Below, in pieces: positions 22,429-35,345 of a stretch of 64,000 bases of DNA. A program made the translations under genes and the position numbers. Below the pieces are notes generated by a model, which saw only the letters and a program-made list of their open reading frames with translations, was not told where the DNA came from and ran no database searches. The stretch is from Cephalotus follicularis (lineage: Eukaryota > Streptophyta > Magnoliopsida > Oxalidales > Cephalotaceae), in the NCBI GenBank assembly GCA_001972305.1, contig BDDD01005207.1, positions 1-64,000 on the forward strand, read 5' to 3'. Positions within the stretch are counted from its first letter, which is position 1. Every line of letters begins with the position of its first letter.

Positions 22429-23667
22429 AGTCCACCATTGGCTAGACTTCTGTTTTAATTTAAAGAAATTCTTATATGAACATGATATTTGTAAACCGAA
22501 TGAGAGAGATATAACTTCTATCATTTGTTTTAAAAGAAAAATCCACTTTCATTTTCCTTTGAAGTCGACTTTAAACAATTCGTTTTACAAATCTAACCGT
22601 TTGTTATGATAATTTATATGAGAATAGCTGACACGGCACCCAACTTAGGTACAGTTTTACCCTAATTACATTACTTATGAATAGTATTTTCCAAATCTAC
22701 CTGATAGATTTGATAATCTATTTGTTTAGATCATGCATGCAAATTTTTAAGTCAATCGAATATCTCTAACTATTTCATTTCAAGATGAAAATTTAAAAGA
22801 TGAAAAGTTTAATGGTTCTATAATTTACTCATAAATAATAAAATATTATCCTATTCAATACAATATCTACAGATATTCAATTGACTTAAAAATTTACATG
22901 AGTGGTATACATTTATAAAATATCAAATACAACGGTTGGATTTAAAAATACTATTCACAAGTACGATAATTAGGGTGATACTGCACCTAAGTTTCCAATT
23001 TATATATGTAGATCGTATATGTCAATTTTCAAATGAATTGAATATCTATAACTATTTATTCATCTTCTCATAATAATTTCAACTGTTAAGATGCAATAAT
23101 TTTTTATTGTTTCTCTCTATCTATTCGATCTCTCTCTAGCATGGTCCAATAGACCCCGTCCATACAAGACTTTTTTCTTAACTTGGGCCATGTCCAAGTT
23201 CAAGCTTCTAGCTTTTATCTCCTCACAAAGTTGTTTAATTTATATATATGTGTGGAAAAAGTGAATATGTTGGATCACCTTATATGCTGGATCAAGCTTA
23301 GGTGCTGGATCACCTAAAAACGGCATGCTTACGAGTTATATTTTACAAATTCGACCGTTTCATTTGATAATCTATATATGTAGATCATATATATCAATTT
23401 TGAAGAGAATTGATATTCTCTAACTATTTTATTATCATATAACAATTTTGACGGTTAAACCAGTTTTTCTTCATATATAGTTATAATGGTTCAGATTGTT
23501 ATATGAAAACGAAATAGTTAGAAGTATTCAATCGACTTGAAAATTTATCGATATGATCTACGTATATGGATTATCAAACACAACGGACGAATTTGAAAAA
23601 TATAATTCGTAAGCATGCCATTTTAAGGTGATCCAGCAAGTAAGTCTAATCTAGCACTGAAGGTGAC

Positions 23668-25003
23668 TGTTGATAGAATTTATGTATGGAGTTTTACTTA
23701 CATGTAAGACAGAATTCTAGTTTTACAGCAGTGCATGTGGTCCTTGGACATGAGCCGTCACTGGATGTCTTGTGCATAGGGTGTTGTGTTTTGATGGTGC
23801 TTAAATACATATTCAATGAAGTGTATACATGCATCAGTTGGACATAGTACGCTTATGTATGGAGGTATGTGAACTGACAACAATGAATACATTGCTTAGT
23901 AAAAAAAGATTATGCTCAAAATGATTTTCGTTAGTAAATAAGCGCATGGCCAAGCTAACCACGATATCAAGAGTGTGATATCATTGGTTGAATATTAGAT
24001 GAACACCTCTAATATTATTAAAGCTGACAAAAGATAGTCACGAGGCTAAAGATTAAATTATTGGGGTCTGACATAATACGTACCCTAGATTTAATCAGAG
24101 CATTGTCAATGGAGGGACAATACGTGCATGTAATTGTAAATAGTGGTTCGCAGATAATTCATATAACCTGAGGGTCATTATGCATTGCTAGATGTCGATG
24201 TCGACGAGTAGGATGCATGAGATTAAATTGATAATTAATCTTGGAAGAAAAGAATTAAAAGAATTTTAATTCAAAATGTCCGATATAATATTTTTTATGT
24301 GATAATAAATATTTAATCGGATAATTATGAGTGTCACAATTTAATCCTACGGCCAGCGTAATAGTGAACCCATAGAGTCACACACAATACAGGCTGATAT
24401 TTCTGACACCGTACAAGAGAAAAATAATTAGAATATTATTTTCTAATTATATTTAATGAGATTTAATCTCCTTAATACAATTAAGGAAAGTATATAAACA
24501 CACATGGAAGAAATGTTATTTATGCTAAATGAGATTCTTGCATAAAATAGGAGATTGAGAGGATTTATGTTAACACATTTTTACTAGCATAAAAATGTGA
24601 TAACACGTCTTCCTCTCTAAAAAAAGAGTGTCTTTCTCCTGGCATTTCCTATCTCTCAGTGTTTCTCTGGTTCTCTAAAGAATAAAAGAAAAACACAATA
24701 AAGAAAAGGGCAAGAGTTGCACAGCTTGAGAAGCATTGGTGTTGGAGATTAAGCTTGGTGTGGATACCTTGGAGGCATGCTGTTCTTGGAGGCTAGAACC
24801 ACAATCAACAAAGAAGGAACCGCTCCATTTTGTGAGTATATTCCGCATGCTCTTTCTATTTGTTTATCTATGTATTTTAACTGTATATACATACTAAAAA
24901 GATCATGGAATGAACTTTATGGCTTGTTGATCATGAGATGATAACGGTTTGTAATAGGTTGTAAGCATCTAGATTTTTGTTTAAATATCCATAAGTTACA
25001 ACA
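23668..25003 (+). repeat. Copia-type LTR (copy 3 of 3)
   Basis: Third copy, in duplication unit 2, apparently identical to copy 2 at 17294-18629. Confidence 0.55.
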
Positions 25004-25254
25004 GGCTTAACTACGACAGATGTGTGACGCGCGTTTACGACAGCTTTTGGTGTTTGGCATGGCCAAGCGCCAAGGCCAAACGCAGTGGCCTAGAGTCTAG
25101 TTTGGCCAAATGCCATGGCCAGACGTCATGGCCAAGCATCTAGTATGGTGACTGGGCTTGGTCTGGCTTGGCGTCTAGGACTTGTTGTGATTATGTACAT
25201 ATTTTGGCCTTGTGTGTTCTATCCGTGTTCCAATCTTTGAACTAATGTAGCTTT

Positions 25255-26100
25255 CGATCCGAAAAGAGTCATGAGACACACTATATATCGAATTGAAGCT
25301 CTGAGCAAATTATTCAATGTTTTGAGACTGTTTTTCGATGGTTTTGGAGTCCTTTAGAAATTTAGTGCCTTGTAAGAAGGTGATAACCTTGTTTGTAAGG
25401 GCTTGTAAAGCCTTATGAGGCAAAGTGAGGACTTTGCTGGTAAGGGCTTAATGTACGAAGGTTAGACAAACCTTCGGACACGCATTTGGACTACTTTTGC
25501 TCCTTAGGTTTTTCAGAATGCCGTGTCTTGAGTTTCAGAATGCTTTTTTAGATAGATTTTGGTATATTTCAGAGAAGTTGACACATTTCATCTTAAGATT
25601 GAATATGAGTTGTTCATTTTCCTATATAAGGAGAGGTTGCTTTCACTCATTCTATACTTTCCATTTGAAAAATTTTCAAGGTTCTAGGGAGAGATTTTAG
25701 AAAGAGGTTTATTTGAAGAAATACATTTGTTGTGAAGTTTCTTGGTGCTTGGGGATTGAAGGGTGATCTTGAAGCTGTGCCCATAACAATTGGTATTCTT
25801 CAATATGTTCTTCAATCTCCTCAACTTCCAAGTAGGTTTTTTAATTTTTCTTTTTGTGATCCAAAATGTCTTCATTTTCTTTGACCTTTGTAGTTATAAC
25901 CATAATGAGATGGGTGCGGGTGAGCTGACCGATCATGGGTCATATCCATGGTCGATCCGTAGTGTCATAGATGATGGGAGTGCCATTACTCTTCTATAGT
26001 AATTTAACTGATGAACTCCTTAATATTGCTAGAGATTGATATAGGATACCTCTTACCTTTAGACTTAGCATTCTAGAAAATTATGAGAAAGTGTATCTTA
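25255..26100 (+). other. Leader of the TAT element B antisense gene (copy in unit 2)
   Basis: Apparently identical duplicate of 18881-19726. This copy is the one that lies next to the rest of element B, on the far side of the solo LTR that ends at 28894. Confidence 0.6.
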
Positions 26101-28894
26101 TGTGACATCCGTGTCCTTGTACGGTCTGTGTCTGTGAGCCTACGGGGCTTCTGTCTATCTGTCTGTCTGTTAGTCTGTTTTTCTGACAATTGTTACATTT
26201 GCATCATGACATTAATAAATTTTTATGAATTATTCTGATGGTTTTCTGCATAAGAAATTAATTTTCTTTTCCGTAAATTAAATGATATTTTTCTGAAATG
26301 ACTGCTGATTCGAAAAAATAGCCCAAGTGGTATGTCCTAAATATCCAATTTCTGTCCGTATCAGTTAAATTCTGGACAAAACCCAGTCCGTTTTGAGTTA
26401 TATATATAAGGGAAATGCCATTTTTTTATTTCATTTTGGCCTTTCTCTCTCATTTCTCCCACTTTCTCTCTCCTCTCTCCCGTCTCTCTCTGCCTTCTGC
26501 CTTCTGCCGTCGGTGTCAGTGCCGATCTGACGCTGACGAGGGTACCAACAGAACCGCCGTCATCTCCTGATCACACCGCACCCTTCCCCTGCGCCGGTAA
26601 CCGCCCCGTGAGCGCCCGACGAGCACTTCTCTCTCCACCACTATTTTGCGTCTATTCGGCGTCTCCGGTGATCGTCACGGCAAGGCAAGCCCAGATTCGG
26701 ACTCCTGGTGTCGTGGTCGTTCGAACTGTACCAGCCCCGACAAGTGACGACGCTAGCAGCGCAGATCGCCGGCGAAGGACAGCCGGGGTCAACGCGTTCT
26801 TTCCGGCTAGACGCGGCGGCGCCATGACCAACGCGCCCCAGATCCGTGATCCTCATGCTCCAATTCCCCAGATGCGACCTCTGGGGCTGACCAGCGACTC
26901 GCGTGGCTGACACGTGTCGGCCAGCGGCGGTGCGTGGGCCCACTAGCCGGTGACCTCTGGCGACTCTTTTCTGATAGTTTTCTGACTCCGTTCTCCGCGT
27001 AGGTGTGATCCGTTCCAGTTCCGCTGCGGGATTCTGGCTCCGTGCTCCGTTCCGTCGGCTTTCGGTAAATTCTGAACTCTTTTTCGTTAGTTCTGTTTTC
27101 CGCTGATTTATGTAATTCTATATCTATTTCTGCTGTATAATGAACTTGAATTGTTTATATGACTCGAAATTGGATAACCTGGACAACCACTTGGACTAGC
27201 TTTAATATTTTCAAAAGGATGTTTAAATTAAAGGTTTAAACAAGGTTTTTGATGATCTGACTTCTGTTCTGTCAACCGTATTGATCGGTTATGGTTTTCT
27301 GATATCTGCACGTATTTCTTTGCATAACACTTTTCACGTCTTAGTACGTGTTTGAGTCTGATAGTCTGTTGTCTGTCTATCTGTCTGTCTGTTGGCAGAG
27401 GATCCTGCCTTTGAGGTCGGCCATGGAGGCGACCAGTAGAGGGACTCGCTCATCTGTACTGTGAGTGGAACACCTTTCTTTAACATTTTATCCTGAAATG
27501 CTTTTATATGGTTTAAATGTTTAAGCGTGTTCGCTTATTTATTTTCTGTATCTGAATGAACTTGGTGTTAGTTCATTTCTGAAATCTGTTTAAACTTTAA
27601 TGTTTGAAACTCTCTTTTAATGTTTTCAAACGCTCGCACGATGATAGTCATAGTATGACACTATTTTTGGCTATATCTGTACATGATAAGGAAAATGATT
27701 TTCGAATGTCTGAAATCCGTTTTAAAGTCTGTTTTGAGGACTCTGTGTTCTGAAATCTGAGATTCTGCTTTATGTATTCTGAAATATGTTAAATATGTTT
27801 AGATGCATGGTGATCTCGGTATTGTATATTATATATATCTGATGCCCATGAGAGGGTTTGTCTACACGTGTATGACCTTCTGTTCTGATGCTTTGACACA
27901 ATGGTGTCATTGTCACTATTTCTGCTGGACGTTAGGCCCGACGGGACCCAGACGTCAACCTTACCTAGTAGACCCATGGCATCTCTATATATTTATTTCT
28001 ATTTAAACTATGTTACTATTATATGTATGAAAAATCTGAGGTTTTGAATTTGTTTGAAAGAAATGATCTGGTTTTTCTGCTGATTTCTGGAAATACCGGT
28101 TTTTAAATCGGTTTTGATTTTATATTCTGTTTAAGTCGTTTTATATCTGTTTTATAAATCAGATGCTGTATTTTGATTCTGTTTCAGTTGTTTTACATTT
28201 TTGTTATATCTTTTCTGCAAAGATATTTATATGCGAGTAAAACTCTGCGGAGTCTTTTTGTTCCATCTCACTAGTCCTGTGGATTAACCCCCTCCTCTGT
28301 TTTCTGTTTTTAGTTTTGACAGGTTAGTCTGCTGCGCTTTGTCAGATGGAATCTGTCTGTTTGCTGAGGTGAGACCACAAGGGCATGCCTACCAGAGTCA
28401 ACAGATGCATAACTATTTTGGTTTTATTTAAAAGGGCTGAGCCCTATTCAGGTTTTAAGTTTTGTTAATATGATTGAGGCAGAGCCCAAACCATTACTTG
28501 CTTTCTGCTTTTAAATTGTGATCTGCTGAGGGTTGAGCCCATTTTATAAACTGTTTCCTCCTTCGGGAGTGTGGTTTGTCGAGGGTTGAGCCCATTTTAT
28601 AACTGTTTCCTCCTTCGGGAGTGTGATTTTATAAAACTGTGTTTTTCTTTACAGGGGGCATAGTCCGATAAGCGAATACTGCATGCCCGATTTTCGTAAA
28701 ATTTTAAGAGTTAGAATTATTTTTAAGTTTTTCAAGAAACTTTTCTGTTTTCTTTCTGTTTTGAAGAATTTCTCTGTTTAAAAATGTATTTCTAAATCTC
28801 TGATCTGCTGAACCTATGAGGTGAGTCTCTGATGGGAGGCTTGGCCTCGTAGCTGGCGCGATGGATTCCAGGTAGGCTGGGTCCGGGCGTGTCA
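26101..28894 (+). repeat. Chromovirus-type solo LTR with 5-bp target duplication
   Basis: 2794 bp, running TGTGACATCC...GGGCGTGTCA and flanked by tctta on both sides (26096-26100 and 28895-28899). The element family is inferred from the long LTR and TGTGACA/TGTCA-type ends usual for Tekay-like chromoviruses. No internal coding region remains, so it is a solo LTR. It interrupts the antisense gene of TAT element B. Confidence 0.85.
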
Positions 28895-28910
28895 TCTTAG
28901 GTCCTCCAAA

Positions 28911-31283
28911 ATGTGTCTATATCTAGATAGCCTTGAGGCTGGTCTCTTAGTGCCTTTCCATCCTTTTGTCATAGAATTACTCAACCAGTATGATGTGGCA
29001 CCTGTTCAATTGGTTCCCAATTCTTCGAGGATCATAATGGGATTCATAGTTCATGTTCTTAAGTTGGGAGGTACCCTATCTGTCAATGTGTTCAAAAATC
29101 TCTTCCTTGTAATGAGTATGAGTGGAGACGCTGGGTTGTGTTGTATTTGCCACCGCACGGAGGTATCAATTGTGAATGGTCTCAAGTCTCACGTCCACAA
29201 CTGGAAGAATAGGTTTTTCTTCACAGAAACTGATGATGAATCGGGAGTTAGAACTCATTAACCAGATGTTTTAGACCCATTTTCTAATTCGAAGCCCAGC
29301 CTTTTGTAGGATGAGAGGAGGACAATTCACCGCATTTTGGGTAGTGCAACATTTGAGAGTAAGGGAGTGCTGACCAATAAACTCCTAAGAAATTGGGGGT
29401 TATCCCCTATGATGGTAAATATTCATTCATTAAGGTTGTAGTTTTTGTTCATGAGTGTTTATTTAACCCTTCTCTCTTTCTGCTTTATAGCAATAGCTGG
29501 TCCAACTCCTTAACAGATTATTGCCGTCAGGAGGAAAAAGAAGAGTAATCTAGGGGTAAGCAAAAATAACCGAAACACCGAACCAAACAAAGCCAATTTT
29601 TTTTATTTGGTTCGGTTAGTTCAGTTTTCAGTTTTTTCGGTTCGGGGTAATTGATTTTACGTTGATATTCAATTTCGGTTTAAGATTTTTTGTATTTCAG
29701 TTAACCGAAAAAACCGAAATAATGAAACGACATTGTTTTATACATTTAGGCGTTTTTTTAAGCTTTGCGTTTAGATTTGTATTTCTTGGGCTTATTATAC
29801 ATTTCAGTCACTTAACAACCGAAGCTTCACATTTCAGTTCACAATCGAAATAGAAAAAAAGCCCCAAATCACGAAAGCTCAAAGTCTTCTCAGTTCTCAC
29901 ACTACCTATACTCAGTTCTTCTCCTAAAACTCTCGTACTCACCCACGGCTCCACCTCCACGACCACCTCCACCATTCCACGGCTCTATATTCAGTTCAAC
30001 TGCTATACCCAAAATCAGGAACCACAGCTCCACGACCCCCACGGTTCCATGGCTCCTACATTCAATCGTCGCCTGCCGTGATTTTGTGCCAGAAGCCTTC
30101 AGATCATATTCGGTAATCACACAGTAAGCCTTCAGATGCTAAACCTAAGCAGTTCGCTTCTTATATGTTATTTGATGACTTGATCGATCTAGATATGGAT
30201 GCATTATTTGATGATTGTGATTAGAGATTTAGAGTTGTAAAAAATTCAAAGTGAAATTACATGTGGAGCTGGGAAGCCATTGCAATACAGAGGTGGTAGT
30301 TTTTTAAATTTTATAATTCAAAATTCGGTGTAAGTAAAAGAAGCCGAAATTAATTTGGTTTAATCGGTTTGGTTTTTTAAAAATGCAAACACAATTTCGG
30401 TTCAGTTTCGGTTTCGTATTTCATGAAACCAAAATTTCAAAAATCGAACCGAATAGCTAATTCAATTCGGTTTAAAACAGAATGCTCACCCCTAGAGTAA
30501 TCAGAGTATGGTTAGAGAGAGCAGTAATGCTGGGGAAACCATTGAAGTTTCTCACAGTCCTGAAGTGGAAGTAGTCGCTGGTCTCAACGCGGAAGAACAC
30601 TATTCGATTATGCCTCCTTTTAATGAGGAGATCATGTATGCTCTAGAGTGGGCTCTAAGGAGGAGTGACTGTATTATCGAAAACTCTAGAGATTTGGAGG
30701 AATTCTTCTCAAAGGTTCTCCCCATGAAAGATAGAGTCCATACGGAAAAGCTTCAAAACGAGGTTGTCTCGTCCATGACATATAAGACCATTGGGCATAT
30801 GAGTTGTTATGGTAGTGTTTTCCTTTATTCTTGTACTTTAGACAAATGCTGATACTCTCTTCTCTCTTATAGCTTGATGTATTCGTAGACGCCACTGTCA
30901 ATCATTTAAATAGGAGCATAGTTGCCTTGTGAATGTCGGATGCACATTGCTTGGATGTGAAGTCCAAGGCTGCAAGGAGGGAGAAAAAGTTGACTGACGA
31001 AAAAGAGAAGTTAGCAAAAAAGCTCGCAAGGTTGAGGGCTAAACAAGAGGCCTTGGTTGCTAGAGCTTATGAAGATGTCATGGTGCGCTACAAAGCTTTA
31101 GAGGAATACATGGAGGAGCAGTCGATGAACTGCGTAGGTGCATTTGAGGACGACTTTAGGTCCTTTCATGAGAAGCTTGAGGAGAAGTATTCGACCCATG
31201 AGTTTGAGACCGTTACGACTCATGAGGCCAGTGCAAGTGACGTTGGAAGTGACAATAATGAGGATGATGACGATGCCCCCTAG
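28911..31283 (+). pseudogene. Opposite-strand (PF04195-like) gene fossil of element B
   Basis: Three open stretches: 28911-29261 (landmark FHPFVIELLNQYDVAPVQL, resembling the 'putative gypsy type transposon' domain), 30508-30852, and 30933-31283 (Lys/Glu-rich coiled-coil-like with an acidic end). Elements C and E carry relatives in the same position. The family uses introns in this gene, and 'gt...ag' gaps appear here too. The product's role is unknown. It is interrupted by the hAT element at 29551-30494 and preceded by a solo LTR. Confidence 0.6.
29551..30494. mobile_element. Non-autonomous hAT element with 8-bp target duplication
   Basis: It is flanked by gagtaatc at 29543-29550 and 30495-30502. 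Terminal repeats: taggggtaagca on the left and, reverse-complemented, taggggtgagca on the right. Subterminal regions are rich in 'cggttcggtt'-like motifs on both sides. A GC-richer centre (29880-30130, 'ccacggctccacctccacga') looks unlike the ends and may be captured sequence. No transposase seen. Confidence 0.85.
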
Positions 31284-31639
31284 TCTTAGCTTTTTCATGT
31301 TGCTGTTGTGTTTCGTATTTCTCTCTTGTTGCGGTTTAACCTTTATTTGATGTTTGTAAGGGATTATCCCATTTCCTTGTTGTTGAACTTCTGTATTTGA
31401 GCCCTGCACTATTCATTATTCTATGTTGAACTTATGTACGTGTGTTGAATGGATGTTGCTTGCGTTTTCTTCTTAGAATGTCTTTCAAGTTGATAGTTGT
31501 TGAGGTCAACTGAATATGAACAAGCAGGAAGAAATTCAACTATTATTTAAAAGTGAGATAGGTTAGGGTAAACAAAACCCTACAAATCCCTAAACAAAGA
31601 AAATCCTAGCAAAAGAGTTCCTAACAAAAGTGATTCAAA

Positions 31640-33620
31640 TAACTCACGACCCACACATGTATCATAACATAACCTAGTGATAGAACAATGGCAAGTTTTG
31701 GGAGTTCCAAGCCCTAAGGATCCTTTCACCAGAGAGTGTTTCTAGTCGATAGGAACATGGTCAAACTATACGAGTGATCACGTAATGGCCTTCCCAGTTA
31801 GGCGAGAGCTTGCCTTGCTTCCTCAGGTCGGAGACTTCCAGATGCCTTAAGACCAAGTCTCCAACCTTGAATTACATTCTTCTTGTCTTCGAATTGTAAT
31901 ACTTGGCAACTCTCTGTTCGTAGGGTGCCAATTGAACTTATGCTCTATCTACCTCGTCCAACAAGTCAAGGTTGGCACGAGGCCTTTTTTCCTTTTGTAC
32001 TTCATCAAAACTCTCTACCGATAAGATGAGACCCCTATTTCCACAAGGAAAACAACCTATGTCGGTAAGCCCAAAGGATAATGTAAAGCTCATCAACCCA
32101 AAGTCCTTTGGCTTGGTCGAGTTTCTTCTTCAACCCTTCGAGAAAAGTGCGATTAGTTATTTCTGCTTGTCTATTTACCTGAGGGTGGCCAACGAAAGTT
32201 AAGCGATGGTCAATATGAAGCTCTTCACAAAACTCCTTGAAGCAGTTATCAAACTACTTTCATTATTAGTGACAAGGACCTGAGGTATACTGAATCTACA
32301 AATGATAGATTTTCAAAAGAAATTTTGAACGTTCGCCTCTGTAATAGTCGCGAGTGGTTCTAATTCTACCCACTTTGTGAAATAGTAAATTACAACAAGT
32401 AGGAACTTTCTTTGACTAGTAGCTATTGGAAAGGTTCCAAGAATATCCATCCCTCACATGGCAAAAGAAAGTGGGCTTTCCATAGAGGCCAGAGGTGTAT
32501 TTGACTGGTAGAGCAACTAAAGCGAACTTCTGACATTGTTCGAACTTCTTTGCATAATCAATGGAGTCTAAGTGGATGCTTCGCCAATAGTATCCATACC
32601 TCAAGATCTTCAACACCAAGGATCTTCCTGCAAGGTGACTATTGCAAATCCCCTCATGGACTTCTTTTAAAGCATACTCTACTTCAGAAGGTCAGAGACA
32701 TTTAATATACGATAATGTATAGCTTCTTCTGTGGAGCTTCATGTCGATTACCGAATAGGGAGCTAATTGTGCCATTAGTATGCGATCTTTGCGTCTATCT
32801 TGGCGAAGCTTGAAGTGTTTAATGTACTCTGAATCCATTTAAAATGGTTCAACATATGTTTGCATTACAACCTTCATGTCTTGAATGCTTGGAGTCTTGA
32901 AGACTTTCACAAACACTGTGCTATTGAGATCATGATAGTTTGATGCTGTAAGTTTTGATAATGCGTCAGTCTTTGCATTAGCTGCCCTTTAAACTCTCTA
33001 TATGTGGTATTCTTCGAATATGGGGATGATGTTTTTAACCTTGCTAAGGTATTTTACAATCCTAGGGTCATAAGCATCGTACTCCGCCAAAACTTGGTTC
33101 ACAACGAGTTGGGAGTCGCTATGGACCATTAGTCTCCTCTTTCTGGTTTCAGGTGATAAGTTCAATTGTACAATCAAGGCTTCATATTCAGCCTTGTTGT
33201 TTGTGGATTAGAACTCGAATCATAAAGCGTACTCTTCAAAGAGTTCCTCAAGCCCAGTCAGAATAAGGCCAGCTCCGCTGTTTTTCTTGCATGAAGATCC
33301 ATCAACATATAATTGCCAAAGCAAAGGGTCAGTGAGCTCATCTTTTGATGTGATCATCTGGGATTGAATATTCAACAACAAAGTCGGTCAACACTTGAGC
33401 TTTGATGGCTGGTCGGGGTTTGTAGCGGATTTCAAACTCACTCATCTCTATGGACCAATGTATTATCCTTCCCAATATATATGGCATGTGCAAGGATTTC
33501 TTCAGTGGTTGGTAAGTTAGGACACATGTCATATGAGGATCGCATTTTTTGAGCTGCTATGAGTAAGGCTTATGGAATTTTTTCACTCGTATGTATCTCA
33601 TTTCTGCTTCATGGAGTACC
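31640..33620 (-). pseudogene. Integrase and RNase H fossils, element B
   Basis: Fragments on the minus strand: an integrase zinc-binding-like segment (32416-32619, RYGYYWRSIHLDSIDYAKKF) and an RNase H-type segment near 33340-33530. The region from 31640 to 32400 matches integrase and its flank only weakly. Order and orientation match element E (61576-63949). Broken. Confidence 0.65.
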
Positions 33621-33625
33621 TTACT

Positions 33626-34276
33626 TGACACGACCCGTCCCTTTTACCTTTCCCCATCCGACGAGTCATGCCTTATAAAGTACTAACTTCCCAGGAGGTC
33701 ACCCATCTTAAAATTCTCTAACTCAAGCACGCTTAACTTTAGTGATTTAATATTAACTTAACAATTAGACCATCTTTATTACTTTAATCATAATTCCAAC
33801 CTTCATTGTCATAACATGTTTTCCTCAAAATTCATTACTTAAATTCATTCTCGACCCCCTTTATTCTATTAACATCATTTCAATACAATTATCATTTCTA
33901 TACACCTAATCATAGTGATATATCTAGATATTTGTCCATTTTAATAGGGTGGAATTTCTGCAGAAAAACTGCAAGAGTTCCCCCTAAAAATGGACATTTC
34001 CCAAATTTTCACCTGTATAAAAACACAATTTATAATGTCCACACTCCCGAAGGAGGATTCAGCAGTTCATTTAACATTTAAACAATATTATAACTAACCC
34101 AAATGGCTTGACCCATTAAGAAACCTCAATATCTTGGTCCATTATAATAATTTAAATTCTAAATCCAAAAGAATTTAATACATACCTTAATTTAAATCAC
34201 CCAAAGTCCATAAGCCTATACACATGGCATGCACACTTAAAACATATATCCCAAAAATACAACACGGGGTGTTACA
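33626..34276 (-). repeat. 3' LTR of the chromovirus fragment
   Basis: 651 bp. On the minus strand it reads TGTAACACCCCGTG...CGGGTCGTGTCA, directly after a purine-rich tract (AAAAAAGGGGGGGAT) that serves as the polypurine tract. The left flank is ttact. Confidence 0.75.
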
Positions 34277-35345
34277 ATATCCCCCCCTTTTTTAGAATTT
34301 TGTCCTCAAAATTCACATACCTGAAATATCGAAGAGATCTGGGTAGCGCTTCTTCATTTCATCTTCGCGCTCCCATGTAGCCTCCTCTACAACTTGGTTC
34401 CTCCACAAGACTTTAACTAATGGAATAGTCTTGGTTCTCAAAACCTGGTCTCGACGATCCAAGATCTGTACAGGGACTTCTTCATAAGCTAAATCCGGTA
34501 AATCCTCATCGGACAAATCGATCGGAGTATTTAAGATATGTGAAGGATCCGGGATGTACTTCCTCAACACAGATACATGGAAGACATCATGAATACGGTC
34601 CAACTCTGGTGGCAAAGCTAGCCGATAAGCTACAAGTCCAATCCTCTGTAGAATTTCAAACGGTCCAATATATCGGGGACTTAGCTTGCCACGCCTACCA
34701 AAGCGGATAACTCCTGTATAGGGTGATACTCGAAGGAATACTCTATCACCGACTTCAAATTCCAAATCCTTTCGACGTTTATCCGCATAGCTCTTTTGCC
34801 TGCTTTGCACTGCCCGCAGTCTCTCCTGGATGATCTTCACCTTTTCTGTAGCATCCTTCACTATATCTGGACCCAACAATCTCCTTTCTCCTACATCGTC
34901 CCAACACAAGGGCGTTCTACATCGTCTACCATACAAGGCCTCAGAAGGTGCCATGCCGATACTAGCTTGGTAACTATTATTATAGGCAAACTCAATCAAA
35001 GTCAGGCGAGTATCCCAACTACCCTTGAAATCCATGACACATGCTCACAGCATATCCTCCAAGATCTGTATAGTTCGCTCAGACTGGCCATCAGTCTGAG
35101 GATGATAGGCAGTACTAAGTCTCAACTCGGTACCCAAAGCTGTCTGTAAGCTCTGCCAAAATCTTAATGTAAACCGGGGATCTCTATCTGATACAATACT
35201 GATGGGAACCCCATGTAGCCTGACAATGTCATCTATATACATCTGTGCCAATCTCTCCAAGCTGTAATCCAAACGTATCGGCAGAAAGTGCGCCGACTTC
35301 GTCAGTCGGTCAACTATCACCTATATGGCACTCCTCTGTCCACTG
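33626..35345 (-). mobile_element. Chromovirus (Tekay/Del-like) fragment inside element B
   Basis: Minus-strand order: integrase core (35320-35045, [14 protein letters not shown] and [13 protein letters not shown]), integrase C-terminal part (35035 onward, with [14 protein letters not shown]), a chromodomain-like end near 34313-34420 ([14 protein letters not shown]), a purine tract, then an LTR at 34276-33626 with TGTAACACC...TGTCA ends. The chromodomain would tether integration to heterochromatin. Only the 3' part of the element is present. Sequences on either side belong to TAT element B. Confidence 0.8.

Larger units (their letters stand above)
14126..22429. repeat. Segmental tandem duplication, unit 1
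   Basis: Starts in the last ~10 bp of the hAT element (gtccacca) and ends inside a chromovirus LTR. In order it contains: 180 bp of unassigned DNA, two MITEs, two tandem copies of a 1.93-kb unit, the leader of the TAT B antisense gene, and a truncated LTR. Unit 2 repeats this order with a single 1.93-kb copy. Offsets are about 8.30 kb for the first 0.9 kb and 6374 bp for everything after 16951. Confidence 0.95.
22430..28753. repeat. Segmental tandem duplication, unit 2
   Basis: Begins with gtccaccattggctagac, corresponding to 14126 in unit 1, joined to the interrupted LTR of unit 1 at 22428/22429. By eye: positions 22434-23330 differ from unit 1 at about 2% of sites; about 23450-27603 looks identical to 17076-21229 in every line compared; 27604-28753 differs from 21230-22428 at about 5%, with a net loss of roughly 50 bp. 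Past 28753 the LTR continues to its natural end. Confidence 0.95.
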
